A DNA stretch of 64,000 nt from Ampullaceana balthica (lineage: Eukaryota; Mollusca; Gastropoda; Lymnaeidae), in NCBI GenBank assembly GCA_944989445.1, contig CALYLW010000327.1, forward strand, positions 363,501-427,500, given 5' to 3'. Positions 34,101 through 46,861 of the stretch are shown here, piece by piece (position 1 is the stretch's first letter; each line of letters opens with the position of its first letter). The notes beneath the pieces were generated by a model. That model saw only the letters and a list, made by a program, of their open reading frames with translations. It searched no databases and was not told where the DNA came from. The translations under genes were made by a program, and so were the position numbers.

Positions 34101-37100
34101 TTTTCTCCCGATATTTGCATGAGTTCATTTTCCACAATAGCTCATGGGAACATAAATTGTCATAAATACTATAATGCATGAATTAGACCAGTTTGCCTTT
34201 CATATTCATCAAATAAAGAAAAAAACATTTTTTTGGCATTATTTATGTCATATTTTTTATTTTTTTAAAAATAAAAATAATTTTATCTTTAATTAGACAG
34301 GAAAAATGTTTCAATAGTGACAATAGAACTATGAAATGAAGGAAGAATAATTTTGAATCTCCGATGCTCAAGTGGTAGATTTCTTTTTATTTTTAAAAAA
34401 GACCAAAAATTAAGAATAAGATCTGTGAAAATATATTTAAGTAAAGTAAATCTTTTTTTCCCCCCCTTATAAATAAGGTAATTTTATAGGCTTATGTCCG
34501 TCTAATTGGCAACTTATTTAATTGTGATGTATATAAATGTTTCTATTTTAAGATTTTAAAAATGTTTTGAATTACTCTTTTAACATTCTTATTCTTAGGA
34601 CTTGTTACGTCAGTGTGATCACCATAGTAGCAGTGCTCGTGTAAATGCTGTGTGTGGATTAAAGGAGTTGTGGCTGAACAACACTAGTGACTTGCTGATA
34701 CCAACTAATGTTAATGGCTACGGAGTTATTCTTAAAAAAATATCAACTCTTCTGATAGACAATGAAGCAGTTGTTAGACATACTGTGATTAATTTGTTTA
34801 AGGTATGTAAAATTAGTTTAATGTTATTTTTAAAAATTAAAATTATCTGTCCTGTGTCTATTTAACAAATAAAATTTGTATTTATTTTTTCTATAAGATA
34901 CCTTAAAGTTAATTCAGGTTGTTTTGGCAATTAGGTAATTGTCAATATATTATATACTTATGCTTAAGTTGCATTCATTGCGCTCCATTTTAGAAGTAAC
35001 TCTATTTATATTTTGTAATCCTCAGCTGATATTAAATAGAATTGCTGTCAAAAGTACTGAAGATAATGTAAACAGACTTGCTGGAAATTTATTCACACAC
35101 ATTCATGCCTTTTTGTGTTGTGCCATGAACCATGTTCATGAGGACATAAAACTGGATGCTCTTCTATTATTTGACACCCTTCTTGATACTTTTCCTCTCT
35201 TGATGGTTCAACAAACTGGTGACCTGATGAAAAATCTGATTGGCTTAATATCTACACCTGTTTATCTTGGAACTAAGGGCAATGCTACCACACAACGATT
35301 GAGCCTGAATCCAGACAGTAAACTTCCTGCAATGAAATTTAGGGCAAGAGTTCTGCAGAGAATGAAAAAAGCATTTATGGTTTGTAATCTGATTAATGTT
35401 TTGAAAATCATTAAAAAAAATGTTTTGTTTTTTAATGTGCACTTTACTTGTGTAAACGTTACATCAAATAAAAACAATGTTTCATAGCTGAAACAGCATC
35501 TCATACCAATTAAAGATCAGTGAGTCTCATCAAAATCTTTCATAAAAATGTGTAGCAGGAATTACTTGTTTGCAAAAAAAATTGTTCTTTAATAATTAAA
35601 AAGCTGAAGTTTCAGAGATTATTGAAAAAGCTTGACGTGCATTAATAATTAAATTGACATTATAGGAAGCTTTGAATGATGATACAAGAAAGAGATTTGT
35701 GGCCACAAACAATTTGGAAAAAAGTCAAGAAACATGGAGCCCTTTTCCAGACAATTATGATAGACATAACACATGTTTTGATACGCAAGACATAGGGAAT
35801 AAGTTTTCTGTACTTTTTTCTGGAGGATGGTGTGTATAATGCTTTAAATAAAATTCTCTTGATATTTATACCTCAAGTTTTCTTCTTGCTTTGTCAACAC
35901 AGTCCTTATATCATTTCACATCAGTTCAATATTTCTATTTAAAGTTTAATATATTAATATCATGGTATAGGTGTTTAAAAATCAGCGTATGTTGTAAAAA
36001 TGTTCTGGTGAAAAATTATTTTAATCTTCAAATATTTTCCTTTCTTGAACAGCCATGATTTAGATGACTACATAACAAAACCATCTAGCCTCGAATCCTT
36101 CATAAAATTGTCTGTACCAGTGCTCTTACAATGCTGGAAAGAGGCACGTGCAAGTGTTGATGAGCATTCTTCTTCTGGTAAATATATTATGTAAATATGT
36201 CGTACATTCATATAGTGATAGAATTTAAAAATAAACTCAATCAACTTTGTTACATTATTTATATTTCAGACAATTTAGTGCCAGCAGACAGTTTGGAAGT
36301 GATGTCATTGGTCATGTGCATTATTCAACTAATGTTTGTCCTTTGCTCAACTAGCCAGAGGAGCAGATCAGTCTTGGAGGTGGCATATATTCCTATTGTG
36401 AGTAATTAACTTGTAGCACAAAAAATATTTTGGAATGTGATAAAAAAATTTTTACAATTATTTCCTTATGCCTAAGTATTGCACTGTGGTGGTAAAAATT
36501 CCAATAAGAATAAGTCACTTGCTTTGTTGTTCTTGATGCAATCTCAAGAAGATGACAAAGACTTTCTTTTTAGAGGACACAGCTTTGCTATTTAAGGAGG
36601 GGCTGTCTGTATGTTGTGCATAGTAATTCTTACCACCTTTCCCCCTTGTTGTGTCCCCGCTCCAATAAAAAAATGTACACTGTAACAGTAAAAATGTGTT
36701 ATGGATTTTTGTTCCCAGAATACTAGACAAAATCTTACAAAAACGCTTAAATTACAAAAATGGCAAACTAATTGGAGTATGTCTTTTCACTCAGAAAAGT
36801 TTCAACTGTTAACTGAGTATCAAAGAAAAAGAAACAAATAACTACCTCATTCATGGAAAACAGTAAAATAAGCAAAGTACTTTGGAGTAAAAAATAAATG
36901 AAAAATTGTCTTGGTATTCTCATGTTAATGAAATCATTTAAAAATCCAATCAAACGTTGGTCTTAATAAAAAGAACTTTTACAAATGTAATAAGAACATA
37001 AAACTAAAATGCTATCTTTACATTGCTCAGACTTATGAAACTTTTTTATGGAACCCAACTACCAAAGAAAGCATAGAGAAATTGGAACAAATTTTAAAAA

Positions 37101-40100
37101 ATAGCATGTTAGTTAACTGAAATTTTATAGATCAAGCTGTTTCATTTTTACTAAACCAGCTTTCTTTATTGTGTATTACAAAATATATTTTAATAAGTTA
37201 CATAACATTTTACATGCCTATACAATTAAATAATTTATAAACAATTAAGACTGGCTGACAGAATTAGTAGAGAATCATCCGGTATTGTGTGTTATTCACA
37301 CATGAATGTGGCATTTACGCCTTTCTGTTCCAACATGAAAAAATTCCCCAATTGGGCTTTATTCTTTAAGCTACATTTTCTCCAACTATACAAATCATTC
37401 CATGCTTTCTTCAATCTCTGCAGAACTCTTGCCCTAAATTTCATTGAAGTTTACTGATTATTCTCGATCACTTTAATATATACAAATTGTGTTTTTTAAA
37501 TGTTATCTTCCTTATATACTGTTGTATCATTGATAATGCTGAGGCTTTTGGCTATGAATTGACCTGTAGGCATTAGTTATTTGTTAGGTTTGACTGCAAT
37601 AGGAGTGTTTTGTGATAATGGGGGATATTTTTGTGTGACAGGAAAAATACAAATTAAGATTCTGTAATTGTAATATTTATTTTTCTTATAGGTGTCTCCT
37701 GAACTTCTGGTAGAGAATTATTTGCAAGACTTTATAAAGTTATTTATGAATAACTTTCCTTACTCAGTACAAGTGCTGCCTCAAGCAACTAAGAAAAGGA
37801 AAAAGAACAAGGACTCTCAAAATGGGGATAGCAATTTAAGTCAGGTTTGGAATCACTATTTCTTGACATGGAAAATTATATGCATGAGATTTCAAAATGT
37901 CTAAGTATTAAAAATATGACATAGGCTATTAATCAAAATTAAAAACATTCCTAAGGTAATTGATAGGTATATTTTAAAATGTTGAGTAAAGTAAGCTTAA
38001 AAGCTTAATGTGCTTTAAATGAAGCTTAAAGTCTAGGAGCAAAGTGTTCTGAAAACTTAAAAATTTTCTTAAGCATATAATAATTTTTTGAATTGTTTCA
38101 AAATGGGTTTTGTAAACTTTCAGTCAACGTTATTGGCACTGAATCTTGCAGTATGTGATGTCATGTCTAGTTTCTGTGCAGACCTCTCACTCAAGCTTGG
38201 CCAAACTTGGATTAAAAAACTACAGGGCTATGTTGTTCAATTCTTACAAAGATCGCCCAGTGTAGAACAGAGCAAGATACTCATCAGAGTAATGAAAAAT
38301 ATATTCATTAACCCATATATATATGGTGAGTTTTTATCATGATAACCTTAAATGGCAAAGCAGAAGCTTAAAAATATAAATTTTTGAAATCTTACAACTT
38401 GCTAGGCTATTCATTTTTATGAGTCTTTAAAGCTTTTATAACTGAAGGTCAGTTAAATAAATATTGCATTTTATGCACTCCCGTATAGTTTTATGTAATT
38501 AGAGATATTTTATTTGGTAGTGCTTCAAGCTTCTAATGAGGAGAGTAAAAGGATTTTATTTATTATTCTGTCATTTCATATTAATATTATGTTTATTATC
38601 CTTTTTTTTTCTTCATTTAATTGTCATTTTCTAAGACTAGCCTCAATAAATTAAAAAGAGAGGTTATCAAATCTCTAAAAATTAAAAATAATTGATAATG
38701 TTGTCATTTATGCAGGTACTCATTCTAAGACTGAATAGGTGAAGAAATTTTTCAGGATGGATGAAGTTAATATTTAAAAGTACCACTTTGAATAATGTGA
38801 TGTCAGATTGTCATATTTATAAAATTGTAACAGCATCTGAATCCTTTTTTACCACGTTTTTATTAACTTGCTTTCATGTCCACAATTTTTCAAATCTGCC
38901 AACGTAAAATTAAACCACTTCTGATGTTCCTAGAGATCTCAAAATTTTACCACAGATAGATCTTGGATGACAATGCATTGTATCAAAATTTCAGATCGAT
39001 CGAATGTACCGTTATTAAATTATTGAACTTTTTAGTTTATCTATATATACGCATCTGTACTGTCTGCTTTTGTTGACATCCATGAGTTCTCCCCATGACC
39101 ACATCACCGTGTTTTTAAAACGTTGAGCGGGCGCTTATGAGGTGTTTGGTATATTTTTAAAAAAATAAGATGTAAAAAAGTATTTTTAAAAACCACGTTT
39201 TTGTAAGTGGACTAAAAATAATAAAATAAATAGAGGTAAAAAAGATTTTTTATTTTTTAAAACCAAATTTTTATGTGTACTAAAGAGAAGCAAATAATTT
39301 AAAACTAATAAGTTCAAGTACTTTCATATAATATGACTAAAAACGTGGGGAGGGTGTTTGGTATAAAATTAAAGATTTATAATTAAGAAGGCAAAAAAGA
39401 TATCTATAAGTGAGAGAATGAGTGAACTGCATATGTAAAACGTCATAAGCGCCCGCCCAACGTTTTTAGTCATATTATATGAAAGTACTTGAACTTATTA
39501 GTTTTAAATTATTTTCTTCTTTTTAGTACACTTATAAAAACATGGTTTTTAAAAATCTTTTTTTTACCTCTATTTATTAGAACAGATAGAGCATCTCTAA
39601 TGAAGCAGTTTGATACTAAACTATCACCAGAGCTATATCAGATTTTTGATAATGAAATGCTTGATTGTTGTATTTTTATCATTTTTAAATAGGATTTTAT
39701 TATATTATTAATTGATTTTTTTAAACTACTCTGATTTGTTTGGGTATATTTGTTTGATTGTATTCACAAATAATATTGTCGTTTTGTTATTATAGTGAAT
39801 TGCTGCCCTTTATAAGTTTTTCAAATTATTTGGTGAAAAATAAACATAATAAAATTGTAAAAGACAGTATAGGTGTAGAAATGTTGTAGATTTGTTACAT
39901 GTTACTTTAAAAAATCTTGTAGAAATTAAGGTGTAATGAATTCTCATTTTAATAACCTAACTTGTTAGATTATCTTACGTCTGGAGGGAGGAGTGACCTT
40001 AAGTTATAGTGGTAATATATGCCTAGTGTTTTGGCGAGTGTTATGGGAAAGCTAAATAATGGGAGTGGGGGCAGAGAGAATGAAGGTATCTTTACAAAGG

Positions 40101-43100
40101 GACTATCTGACCACATGCCAATTTTATTGTCCGATTACATCGCCACTTTGATTGGGGTAGAGAGATCAAGAGAAGTCTACCGAAACCAGGGGCTGTTTGT
40201 TTGCTGGCTTACATAATGAAATGTTACAAAGACCAGACTAAGTGACGACCCCAGGATACTGTGCGCTGGCGAGAGTTATGGAAAATGTTAATAAAGGGCG
40301 TGGGGTTAGAGAGACCACATGGCCTTTTTATGTCCGATTACATCGAGTGGGGGTGGAGTGGGATAGGCGTGGAAGGACTTTTTGCATAATTTTTGTGTAG
40401 AAGTAGAAGGAATTTTATAAGACTGCAATGCGAACAAATCTATCATAATCATATTACAAGCTGTAACACAGCAGCCTAGGCGCAAACTTTCCGGGGTCGA
40501 AACGTCCTGTGGTCAAATCGGCAGGGTCGAAATGTCCGTGATTCATGTTAGTTGTCTTTTATAAGTTATATGTTCAGTTCCTTTAAAATGTTCCAAATCA
40601 CTCATCGATGAAATTGTATATATTTTATTAGCCTATATAAATATATATAGATAAATATATATATTTATTATTATTTTTTATAGCTGATTTCACAAGAGCT
40701 TACAAGTTCACTTTGAAGCATTACATGACATGTAAAAAAATGGTTCAGAAGCGCATGTTCTTCAACTTGTTTGCCTTCATGGGACAAACATGGGATGGAT
40801 GGGAAAAAAGTAATAATGGCCCTCAGTAAGTACTACATGTACATGCAAATTTGTACTGCGAGGATAGACAGATTAATTGTTTTATTAAAACACCCAAATA
40901 AATTTCCTAAACAAAAGAATCAATTTGCAAACAGTTTTGGCACACTAGTGAGGACAGACCATTTTATGGTCACCTAAGCGTTTATTTTAATTGAAATTGT
41001 ATTTTTTTAAAAAAAAAGTATTTTATCTGTTATACATTTTTTTCACCTAAGACCTCATTACAAATACGAGTGTAATGGTGATATGATGGCCATCCTTGAA
41101 GAGTTCTTTCAAAGTTTACCTGGTCTTTTACTGGATGTCAAGAATTCAGGAGATGATAAGATTTGGTTGATGGAGATTTTAACTTTAATGTGCTGTGGAT
41201 GTGTACAGAAAAGCAGCCAAACATTCAAGGCAGCTCTAAGTGGTAAATTAACTGAAATTTTAGGTATGTAATAATTTTTCAAAATTTTGAGAGAAAAAAA
41301 CAATATTTTCTTAACACTCTGCTTTGGTTGCATAAAAATGTTTTTAAAAATGTATTTCTAAAAAAGTTATAAAACTTATGCCTTTTTTTTGTCATGGATC
41401 TTCAAATAATTAACTAGAGGTATCATTAAATTTTACGTAAAAGACTGGAAAATCCTTTTTAAATTAAAAACAAAAAGTCCAATCTTGGAGATCTTTTGAT
41501 ACTACTGTAATCAGTTTCATTTTCTTAGATTCCCAGACAGGAGTTTTCTGCATTGAAGATGAACAAATTCAGCAGCGCCTTTGCTTTCTCTTATCACTTG
41601 GTACACCACTCAGTAGAGAACATCTTAAACAGCTTTTACATTTACTGCGAAACCCACGAGATAAGCCAGTTATACTGCGAAGGAAATCTTGGAGCATTGT
41701 TGCTCACCTAATTCATGGTGTTATTTCAAACATAAAGTGAGGCACATAATATTTTTAAGACCCTTCAACATTATTCAAAAAAAATTTTAAGTTAAATAAT
41801 GAATCCATTGTGGGATTTACATTTATATGGGATAATACCAAAATTACTTTGTATAATCATTTTATGTTTTATTATTTATGAGGGATTAATTTATTTCAGA
41901 GAGCAAGTGCCTCTAAGCAACCAGGTCATCTTCAACACTATGTCTCAGGATCAACACAATCAGTTGTCAGATTACCTCCGGTTTATGTTTTCACTGCAAA
42001 TAGGTACATTTATTTACATTTTCACACCTATCATTCCTCGACTCCATTTTAAAGTTATCTGTATTGATTTGCCAAAAAATATTTATTTACAATGTAGCAA
42101 ATACTTTTACAAGATTGATATGTAGTTATGTTTTTCAGCCTAAATTGAGTTAAAGACTTATCCTTTAGCTGCCTTGGCAGAAAATGTAAATAAATGGGGA
42201 AAAATATGAATTTTTAAGAAATAATATTAACGTTTAATGCCCCAAAGCGCGGTAATTGGCGCCTAGTCTCTAATGCCAAAGCGTGGTAATGCGCGCCTCG
42301 ATAGCACTCTCTTTAGTAACGAAATCATAGAAAGTAGAAACTCATCATTCAGTGAGAGAAGCTTTAGTCGACTTCCGGTAATGGCGGCGGTTGTCTTTGC
42401 AAAGTTTTGTGGTAGTTTTACACATTTTTTTTTGAAAATGTGATTTTGCTATACTTTTTTGTAAAAATAATAGTACTAAACTACAGGTAAAAATAATATT
42501 TATTTCAAGACGGTCTTTTGGATACATAAAATAACCATTCTTATCCTAAAAGATAAAGTCAGTATGACAATTATAATATAAATACATTTTACGCAATTTT
42601 TTGAGTTTTTTTCCATTTATGAGTAAAATGTTTTTGTTGTTAAACCTAAGCATTTTGCTGAAAGAAGCAATGTGAACACATAATGTGCTATGATCCAAGT
42701 TGGTAAGAGATTATCCTTGGACATTCTTGCTCTGAATAGACAATTTATAATCTGTTACTGACCTTTTTGCATGATATCATTTATAATCTTGTTAAAAAAT
42801 GGTTTGAAAGAGTTTCAGGTACTTACTTTTATGATTCATATCTGCTTTGATGTATATTTTTAAGGAATGATTGCTGAGGAAATGGATAGATTTTCACCCC
42901 CAGAATCTGATTTGTGTGAAACAACTAGATGGTTAAGTGTTGAGTTTGCAGTTCAAGGAGACCAGTGGGAGAGGCATGTTGAAATAGCTAGTGTAAGAAA
43001 ATATGGATCCTCACCTGAATATTCCCACACCCTCTACTTGCTTTGTTCAAACTCAAACGCAATTGAAGACTTTCTCTGTTTTGCAGTATTAAGATTCATT

Positions 43101-44381
43101 GGTGCATGGATTAAGATTGGTTTAGACATTTCGTAGTTAAAAATGTGCAGTAACATTGGATTATTGTATGAAAAATTCGAAGCAACACACATTCTAATTT
43201 CAAGTCTTTAAATTATTTAATATTCTATTGTTATCAATATATTGTTGGTCTAGGAAATTAAATTTATGATCTCAATTAATTGTAGGCCTATCAATATAGC
43301 TTAAAAATCTATTTTAAAAAAAATTGTAATCTTCATTATTCAATCTATACAAATATTTGATAGAGAGATTTACATACTGAGAATTTGTACGGGGCTATTT
43401 CACAGATTGTGTCTAAAGAGTTGGCCAATTTTCACATTCCTGCCAGCCCTTCAAATGGTTATCATCAAGTATTCACATTTACAAGTAACATGGAACAACT
43501 CTGGAAGTCAATATTGGTATGTTAATGTTATATATCAGGATATTAATATTTTTTGTTTGTTTGTTGTTAATTATAAAGTCTTTTTATCTTTTTTCAAGAT
43601 AGTTCAGCGTTCTCTACTGGATGTATAGCAACATTACATATGCCAATTAACTGTTTTTTTATTTTTGTTCCTTCAGGGTGGTAGATCACACATTCACATT
43701 TTATCAGCATACAGTCTGATCAAATTTGTGTATGAAACGTCCTTCCCTCATATTACCGTTAAACCAAGCACAGAATTTTTTCAAGAATGTTCACTTGCCA
43801 TTGCCTCTGTGTTATCAAGTCTCTTCTGTCGTGATGTTGCTCATACAACTCCTAGTGAAGAAATGGTGTGGCTTATCAAAGCAGATATCATTGAATGTCT
43901 CAACAAAAATTCTTTGGTACTGGAACATGTTTTGAAGTTGCTGATAGCAAGATCCCAAGGTAATTTCATTAGGTTTTCTTGATGTTTTTTCTTCTTCTTT
44001 CTCCTTTTTTATTACCCATTGCCTACTCTATGAAGTCAATACCTGAAAACAAGATATTAAAATATTTGTATTAAATGATATAATTTTTAATAGCTCTTAT
44101 ATCTATTATTACACATTACTCATTGACATTTGCCAGACCAACTACAAAGCAGCAATAGTTATATTTTGTTCTTCTTCTACTTCTAGTTCAAGGGACTTAA
44201 TGCTTTTTTAAAATTCTTATAATTTCATACAAATTTAATTTATTTTGATTCTTTATATTTAACAGGAGAATACAAAAGTTCTGAAGATGAAAAACAAGCA
44301 TCAAAAACTGCCATTGATTTTCTTTACTCAAATGACTCAATAAAGTATAAAATCCTTGAAATGAAAAATATACCAACATAA
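31125..44381 (+). CDS. TEX10: TEX10 (Ipi1) homologue, sixteen coding exons
   Basis: TEX10 is the scaffold of the rixosome (PELP1-TEX10-WDR18 with LAS1L-NOL9 and SENP3), which processes pre-60S ribosomes and the ITS2 spacer in the nucleolus/nucleoplasm; yeast Ipi1 is the counterpart. Exons: 31125-31310, 34599-34802, 35026-35379, 35666-35829, 36053-36177, 36270-36397, 37692-37844, 38124-38325, 40684-40825, 41052-41263, 41529-41736, 41900-42003, 42865-42992, 43406-43516, 43677-43959, 44266-44381. Phases join without error into 939 aa; human TEX10 is 929. The basic N-terminus RQKDFQKVKFKVGKKLPKG matches the family start closely. Exons 2-3 form the Ipi1 HEAT-like region (LLIDNEAVVRHTVINLFK, LDALLLFDTLLDTFPLL), followed by helical repeats; exon 5 has the conserved LSVPVLLQCWKEA. 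The C-terminus is less conserved. ORFs continuing past donors (for example to 43136) are intron read-through. Confidence 0.92.
32021..33080 (+). repeat. Family A repeats, nested and tandemly repeated
   Basis: Starts TACTAGACGCCCCGCGGCAT as in the full copy at 61071. The 3' portion from ACAGCGCATATTTAATTTGC through GCGCTGCTTTCTAAAATTAG and TTGCAGCTTGTCTCGCAGGG to ACGAAGAGAATTATATAT occurs three times (about 32285-32425, 32795-32930, 32940-33078). An additional start, TACTAGCTGACCCGCTATGA, lies at 32430. It is a compound of at least two insertions plus tandem duplication. Confidence 0.6.
33481..33558 (-). repeat. tRNA-derived SINE-like fragment
   Basis: Minus-strand reading: AGGTGAGTGGTTAGTCATAG (A-box-like) and GCGGATTGAATCCCCGG (B-box/T-arm-like) about 50 bases apart, with an A/T-rich tail. 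Same layout as the fragments at 5011 and 30527. The cloverleaf is incomplete. Confidence 0.4.
36722..37130 (+). pseudogene. Decayed LINE (Jockey/CR1-like) RT fragment in TEX10 intron 6
   Basis: Read across several frames, the segment shows the RT region after the catalytic core: LKLQKWQTNWSMSFHSEKFQ, then AKYFGVKN, KLSWYSHVNEIIKKSNQTL, and FLWNPTTKESIEKLEQILKN. Order and spacing match Jockey/CR1-type RTs (the W..WLM.FHP.KC, YLGV, L.W..HI, VWDP.T...I..LE blocks). Many frameshifts and stops show it is old. It is in the sense direction of the host gene and is spliced out. Confidence 0.6.
38955..39585. repeat. Family C fragment and foldback repeat in TEX10 intron 8
   Basis: At 38960-39036, AAAATTTCAGATCGATCGAA and TGTACCGTTATTAAATTATTG match family C. 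At about 39218-39345 and 39457-39585 there are arms in inverted orientation, sharing TTTAAAACTAATAAGTTCAA, GTACTTTCATATAATATGAC and AGAGGTAAAAAAGATTTTT blocks, with GCGGGCGCTTATGA-type sequence beside each arm. No ORF of recognisable family. Confidence 0.5.
42233..42605. repeat. Dispersed repeat, copy 2 of 2, in TEX10 intron 12
   Basis: Same orientation copy of 3768-4142, sharing TTTAATGCCCCAAAGCGCG, CTCTAATGCCAAAGC, TAGCACTCTCTTTAGTAAC and AGTCGACTTCCGGTAATGGC and ending at TTTTACGCAATTTTTT. Intron 12 otherwise holds nothing notable. Confidence 0.65.
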
Positions 44382-44680
44382 TTACCACACATGTCCAATG
44401 CCCTTGGAATATTTACCACTGCTGTATTGTGAGGATGCACAAAATAGAGCCTTCAGGATGTGACATCAAATTATAGCATGAGCCCCGCACTTAGAACTTA
44501 TTTCTTGTTAATAAATAATTTTAAAAACAGCCCATTAAATGGATGACCATTAGATGTTTTTGAACAAGTTTATGAGTACATCAGATTGTTTCTAAGCCTA
44601 ACTTTGTGTTTTATGTTTAATTGAAATAGAGAACACCAAACAGATTTTAGCTGTGTTAGCACATGTGTATTGTTGTGTGC

Positions 44681-44686
44681 AATAAA
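44681..44686 (+). terminator. Candidate TEX10 polyadenylation signal
   Basis: AATAAA lies 300 bases past the TEX10 stop codon. A GT-rich run lies upstream and another AATAAA is at 44824-44829. Either could be used; transcript data are needed to decide. The stretch 44840-45165 shows no other gene. Confidence 0.45.
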
Positions 44687-45166
44687 ATTCCACAGTAGGT
44701 CAAGTTTAACAAATACTGCTAGTGATGTGACATAACACCACCTTTGTCAACCAGCTTAGAATTTTTTTTAAAATGCTTTAAGTGAAAGTGTATTTATAAT
44801 GGTTACACCTACTTGGCTTTTGTAATAAAAATGTTTGTTTGTATGGAGCGCTTCTATTGATTTACTTTATTTTTTATACCATAGTAACATTTGAACTTCT
44901 GCCTTCCTTATTTCATGGCATGGCCTTTGCCATTGACATGTGTAACAATGAAATGTTGCTCATCAATTCACCATAAATATTGCTTAAATTATTGTTATAA
45001 TCTCAGTCTCTCTAAATCTAAATGTATTAAAGTTTTTTTTTAAAGGTACTTCTACTCTTTAATTAAAGAGTTTCGTTCTATGGGCATTTTAAAATTCAAT
45101 TTTTTAAAGACCTATGCTGATAATTGTTATTGTGTGTATTATTAAAAATAAAAGATAACACTATTA

Positions 45167-45736
45167 CCGTATATACTCATTCTAAAGCCAACCTTTTTTG
45201 GACAAAATCTAGGGGGAAAAGTTGGGGGGTCGGCTTATGAGCGGGTCTTAGGTGATTTCTGCATGGATTTTGAATATCAGTGTTGTTATTGTAGATCATC
45301 AAGGTCCTTTTCTACATTATACAAGATGCAACTGCTTTATCAGAAGCTATAATATATTATTAAATATTTGCGCTTACTTTATTTAATCACTTTATTTATT
45401 TTTGTGAATGTTTTAATAAAATGTTTTACAAATTTTGTTTTCAACAACGAATTTTAATGTACACGCTGTCGCCACTGTTTACCACAGAATTTTTTTTTAA
45501 ATATCGGTAACTCTTGCCTAACACAGAGCAAAAACACAAAGATAGGCAGTACAAAGTAAACAATCTTAATGACCGATTTAGCTTGTAGTTTTAAGAAAAT
45601 GTGTACCATTTTGTTTAAGCTGTCTTATTTTTGAGGGGTCGGCTTGTGAGCGGGTTATACACTTTTAATACTTTTCTCTTCCAAAAGTAGGGGGGTCGGC
45701 TTATGAACGAACGGGCTATAGAACGAGTATATACGG
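45167..45736. mobile_element. TA-flanked MITE, CCGTATATACTC termini
   Basis: Ends CCGTATATACTCATTCTA and GAACGAGTATATACGG form inverted termini, each bordered by TA, as expected for Tc1/mariner-type insertion. Subterminal TCGGCTTATGAGCGGG / TCGGCTTGTGAGCGGG repeats. It lacks a transposase. A related copy at 57610-59835 is interrupted by tandem repeats. Confidence 0.7.
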
Positions 45737-45904
45737 TAATTACTAAAAAAATTAGAACGTGCATAACATGTTTTTAAAAGAAAAGAATATCCTAGATGTG
45801 TTTAAAAGCAGTAATATCGGTAATTAGAAATAATTATAATTTTATAATTTACATTATAAAAAGTCTGCAGGAAATATCCATCAAATTAATAAGAATAAAA
45901 ATGT

Positions 45905-46840
45905 ATGTTGTCTATATGCAATGCAAATCCTTTTGTATCACGCTCCAGTGATAGTAATGAAAGGAGCAAATTGGTGCTCACATACCATCCCCACAACATC
46001 AGAGCAAAGGAAATATTTGTGAAAAACCGCACCATTCTCCTCGCGGACCCTGAGACAAACAACATATTTTCCACCCCACCCCTCATTGTATTCAGGAGGG
46101 TCAAAAATCTGCGAGACCTATTGGTTCGTAGCCGTCTGCTTATTCCGTCCTCCCATCTGGGCACTAAGCCATGTGGTCGTAATCGCTGCAAGACATGTCC
46201 CTTTGTTACCCAGACGGACCAGATTGTCTTCCCTAAGGGGACATTCAAGATTAGGAATGGCTATCTTTGTACTAGCCGCAATGTGGTCTACACCATTGTG
46301 TGTAAGCGCTGTCCTTTGAAGTACATTGGTGAAACGGGGAGGTTACTCTCTTGCCGTATCGCGGAACATGTACGTGCCATTAAACAAGACAAACAGTGTC
46401 CTGTCTCCCGACACTTCAATGGACGGGACCACATGGGCGTCGATGACATGTCTGTCACCGCCTTGGTTTCTTGTACAAACACACCCGGCCGGGTCAGTCT
46501 GGAGAATAGACTAATCCATGAATATGGGACTCTTACACCACATGGGATCAACGTTGTGTTCGCACTGACAAGCTGATTGATTGGCCACACCCACCCTTTC
46601 CTTTCCTATTTAAGCTCTTACTTTTCTCTCCTTGCTTTATCTCTACTGGACTACTTGGATTTCACCGAAGCTAAGTGTTTTTTCTATTATTTCGTTTTAT
46701 TCGTTTCATTTGTGTACTATTTGTCCGTTGAAGAAGGCTCTTTGCCGAAACGTTCGCTGTTGTGTTACGTCCTGTCAGGCCTACTAATACCCTGTTTTTA
46801 TTTTATGCATTTACCTTTTTAAAAGCCTGATTGCAGTCTC
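45905..46840 (+). mobile_element. 5'-truncated Penelope-like retroelement with GIY-YIG domain
   Basis: ORF 45905-46576 (223 aa) is the C-terminal part of a Penelope-like polyprotein. Residues 1-80 are the post-RT linker (LTYHPHN, FRRVKNLRDLLVRSRLL). The CGRNRCKTCPFV cysteine motif follows, then a GIY-YIG-type endonuclease: NVVYTIVCKRC as the GIY-like strand, KYIGETG as the YIG-like strand, RLLSCRIAEH with the catalytic Arg, and later a Glu in LENRLIHEYG. The RT domain is absent, so the copy is 5'-truncated, as is common. The 3' UTR contains GAAGAAGGCTCTTTGCCGAA (46730-46749) and ends near AGCCTGATTGCAGTCTCACC. The ORF is intact as far as it goes, suggesting recent insertion. It lies 1.5 kb past TEX10 on the same strand. 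Confidence 0.85.
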
Positions 46841-46861
46841 ACCCCCATTACTTTAAGTGCA

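Noticed and set aside
39489..39692. ORF with RTDRASLMKQFDTKLSPEL as a possible extra TEX10 exon
   Set aside because: Exon 8 leaves one base, and the phase needed at the nearby AG gives a stop; exon 8 joins exon 9 at 40684 correctly without it. It lies beside a foldback repeat.
42993..43136. Continuation of the exon 13 frame to a stop at 43136
   Set aside because: A GTAAGA donor follows AGT at 42992 in phase with exon 14 at 43406, and exons 14-16 bring the protein to the expected family length. The rest is intron read-through.
46086..46319. Overlapping ORFs on both strands of the Penelope-like copy
   Set aside because: They are shadows of the GIY-YIG frame at 45905-46576.
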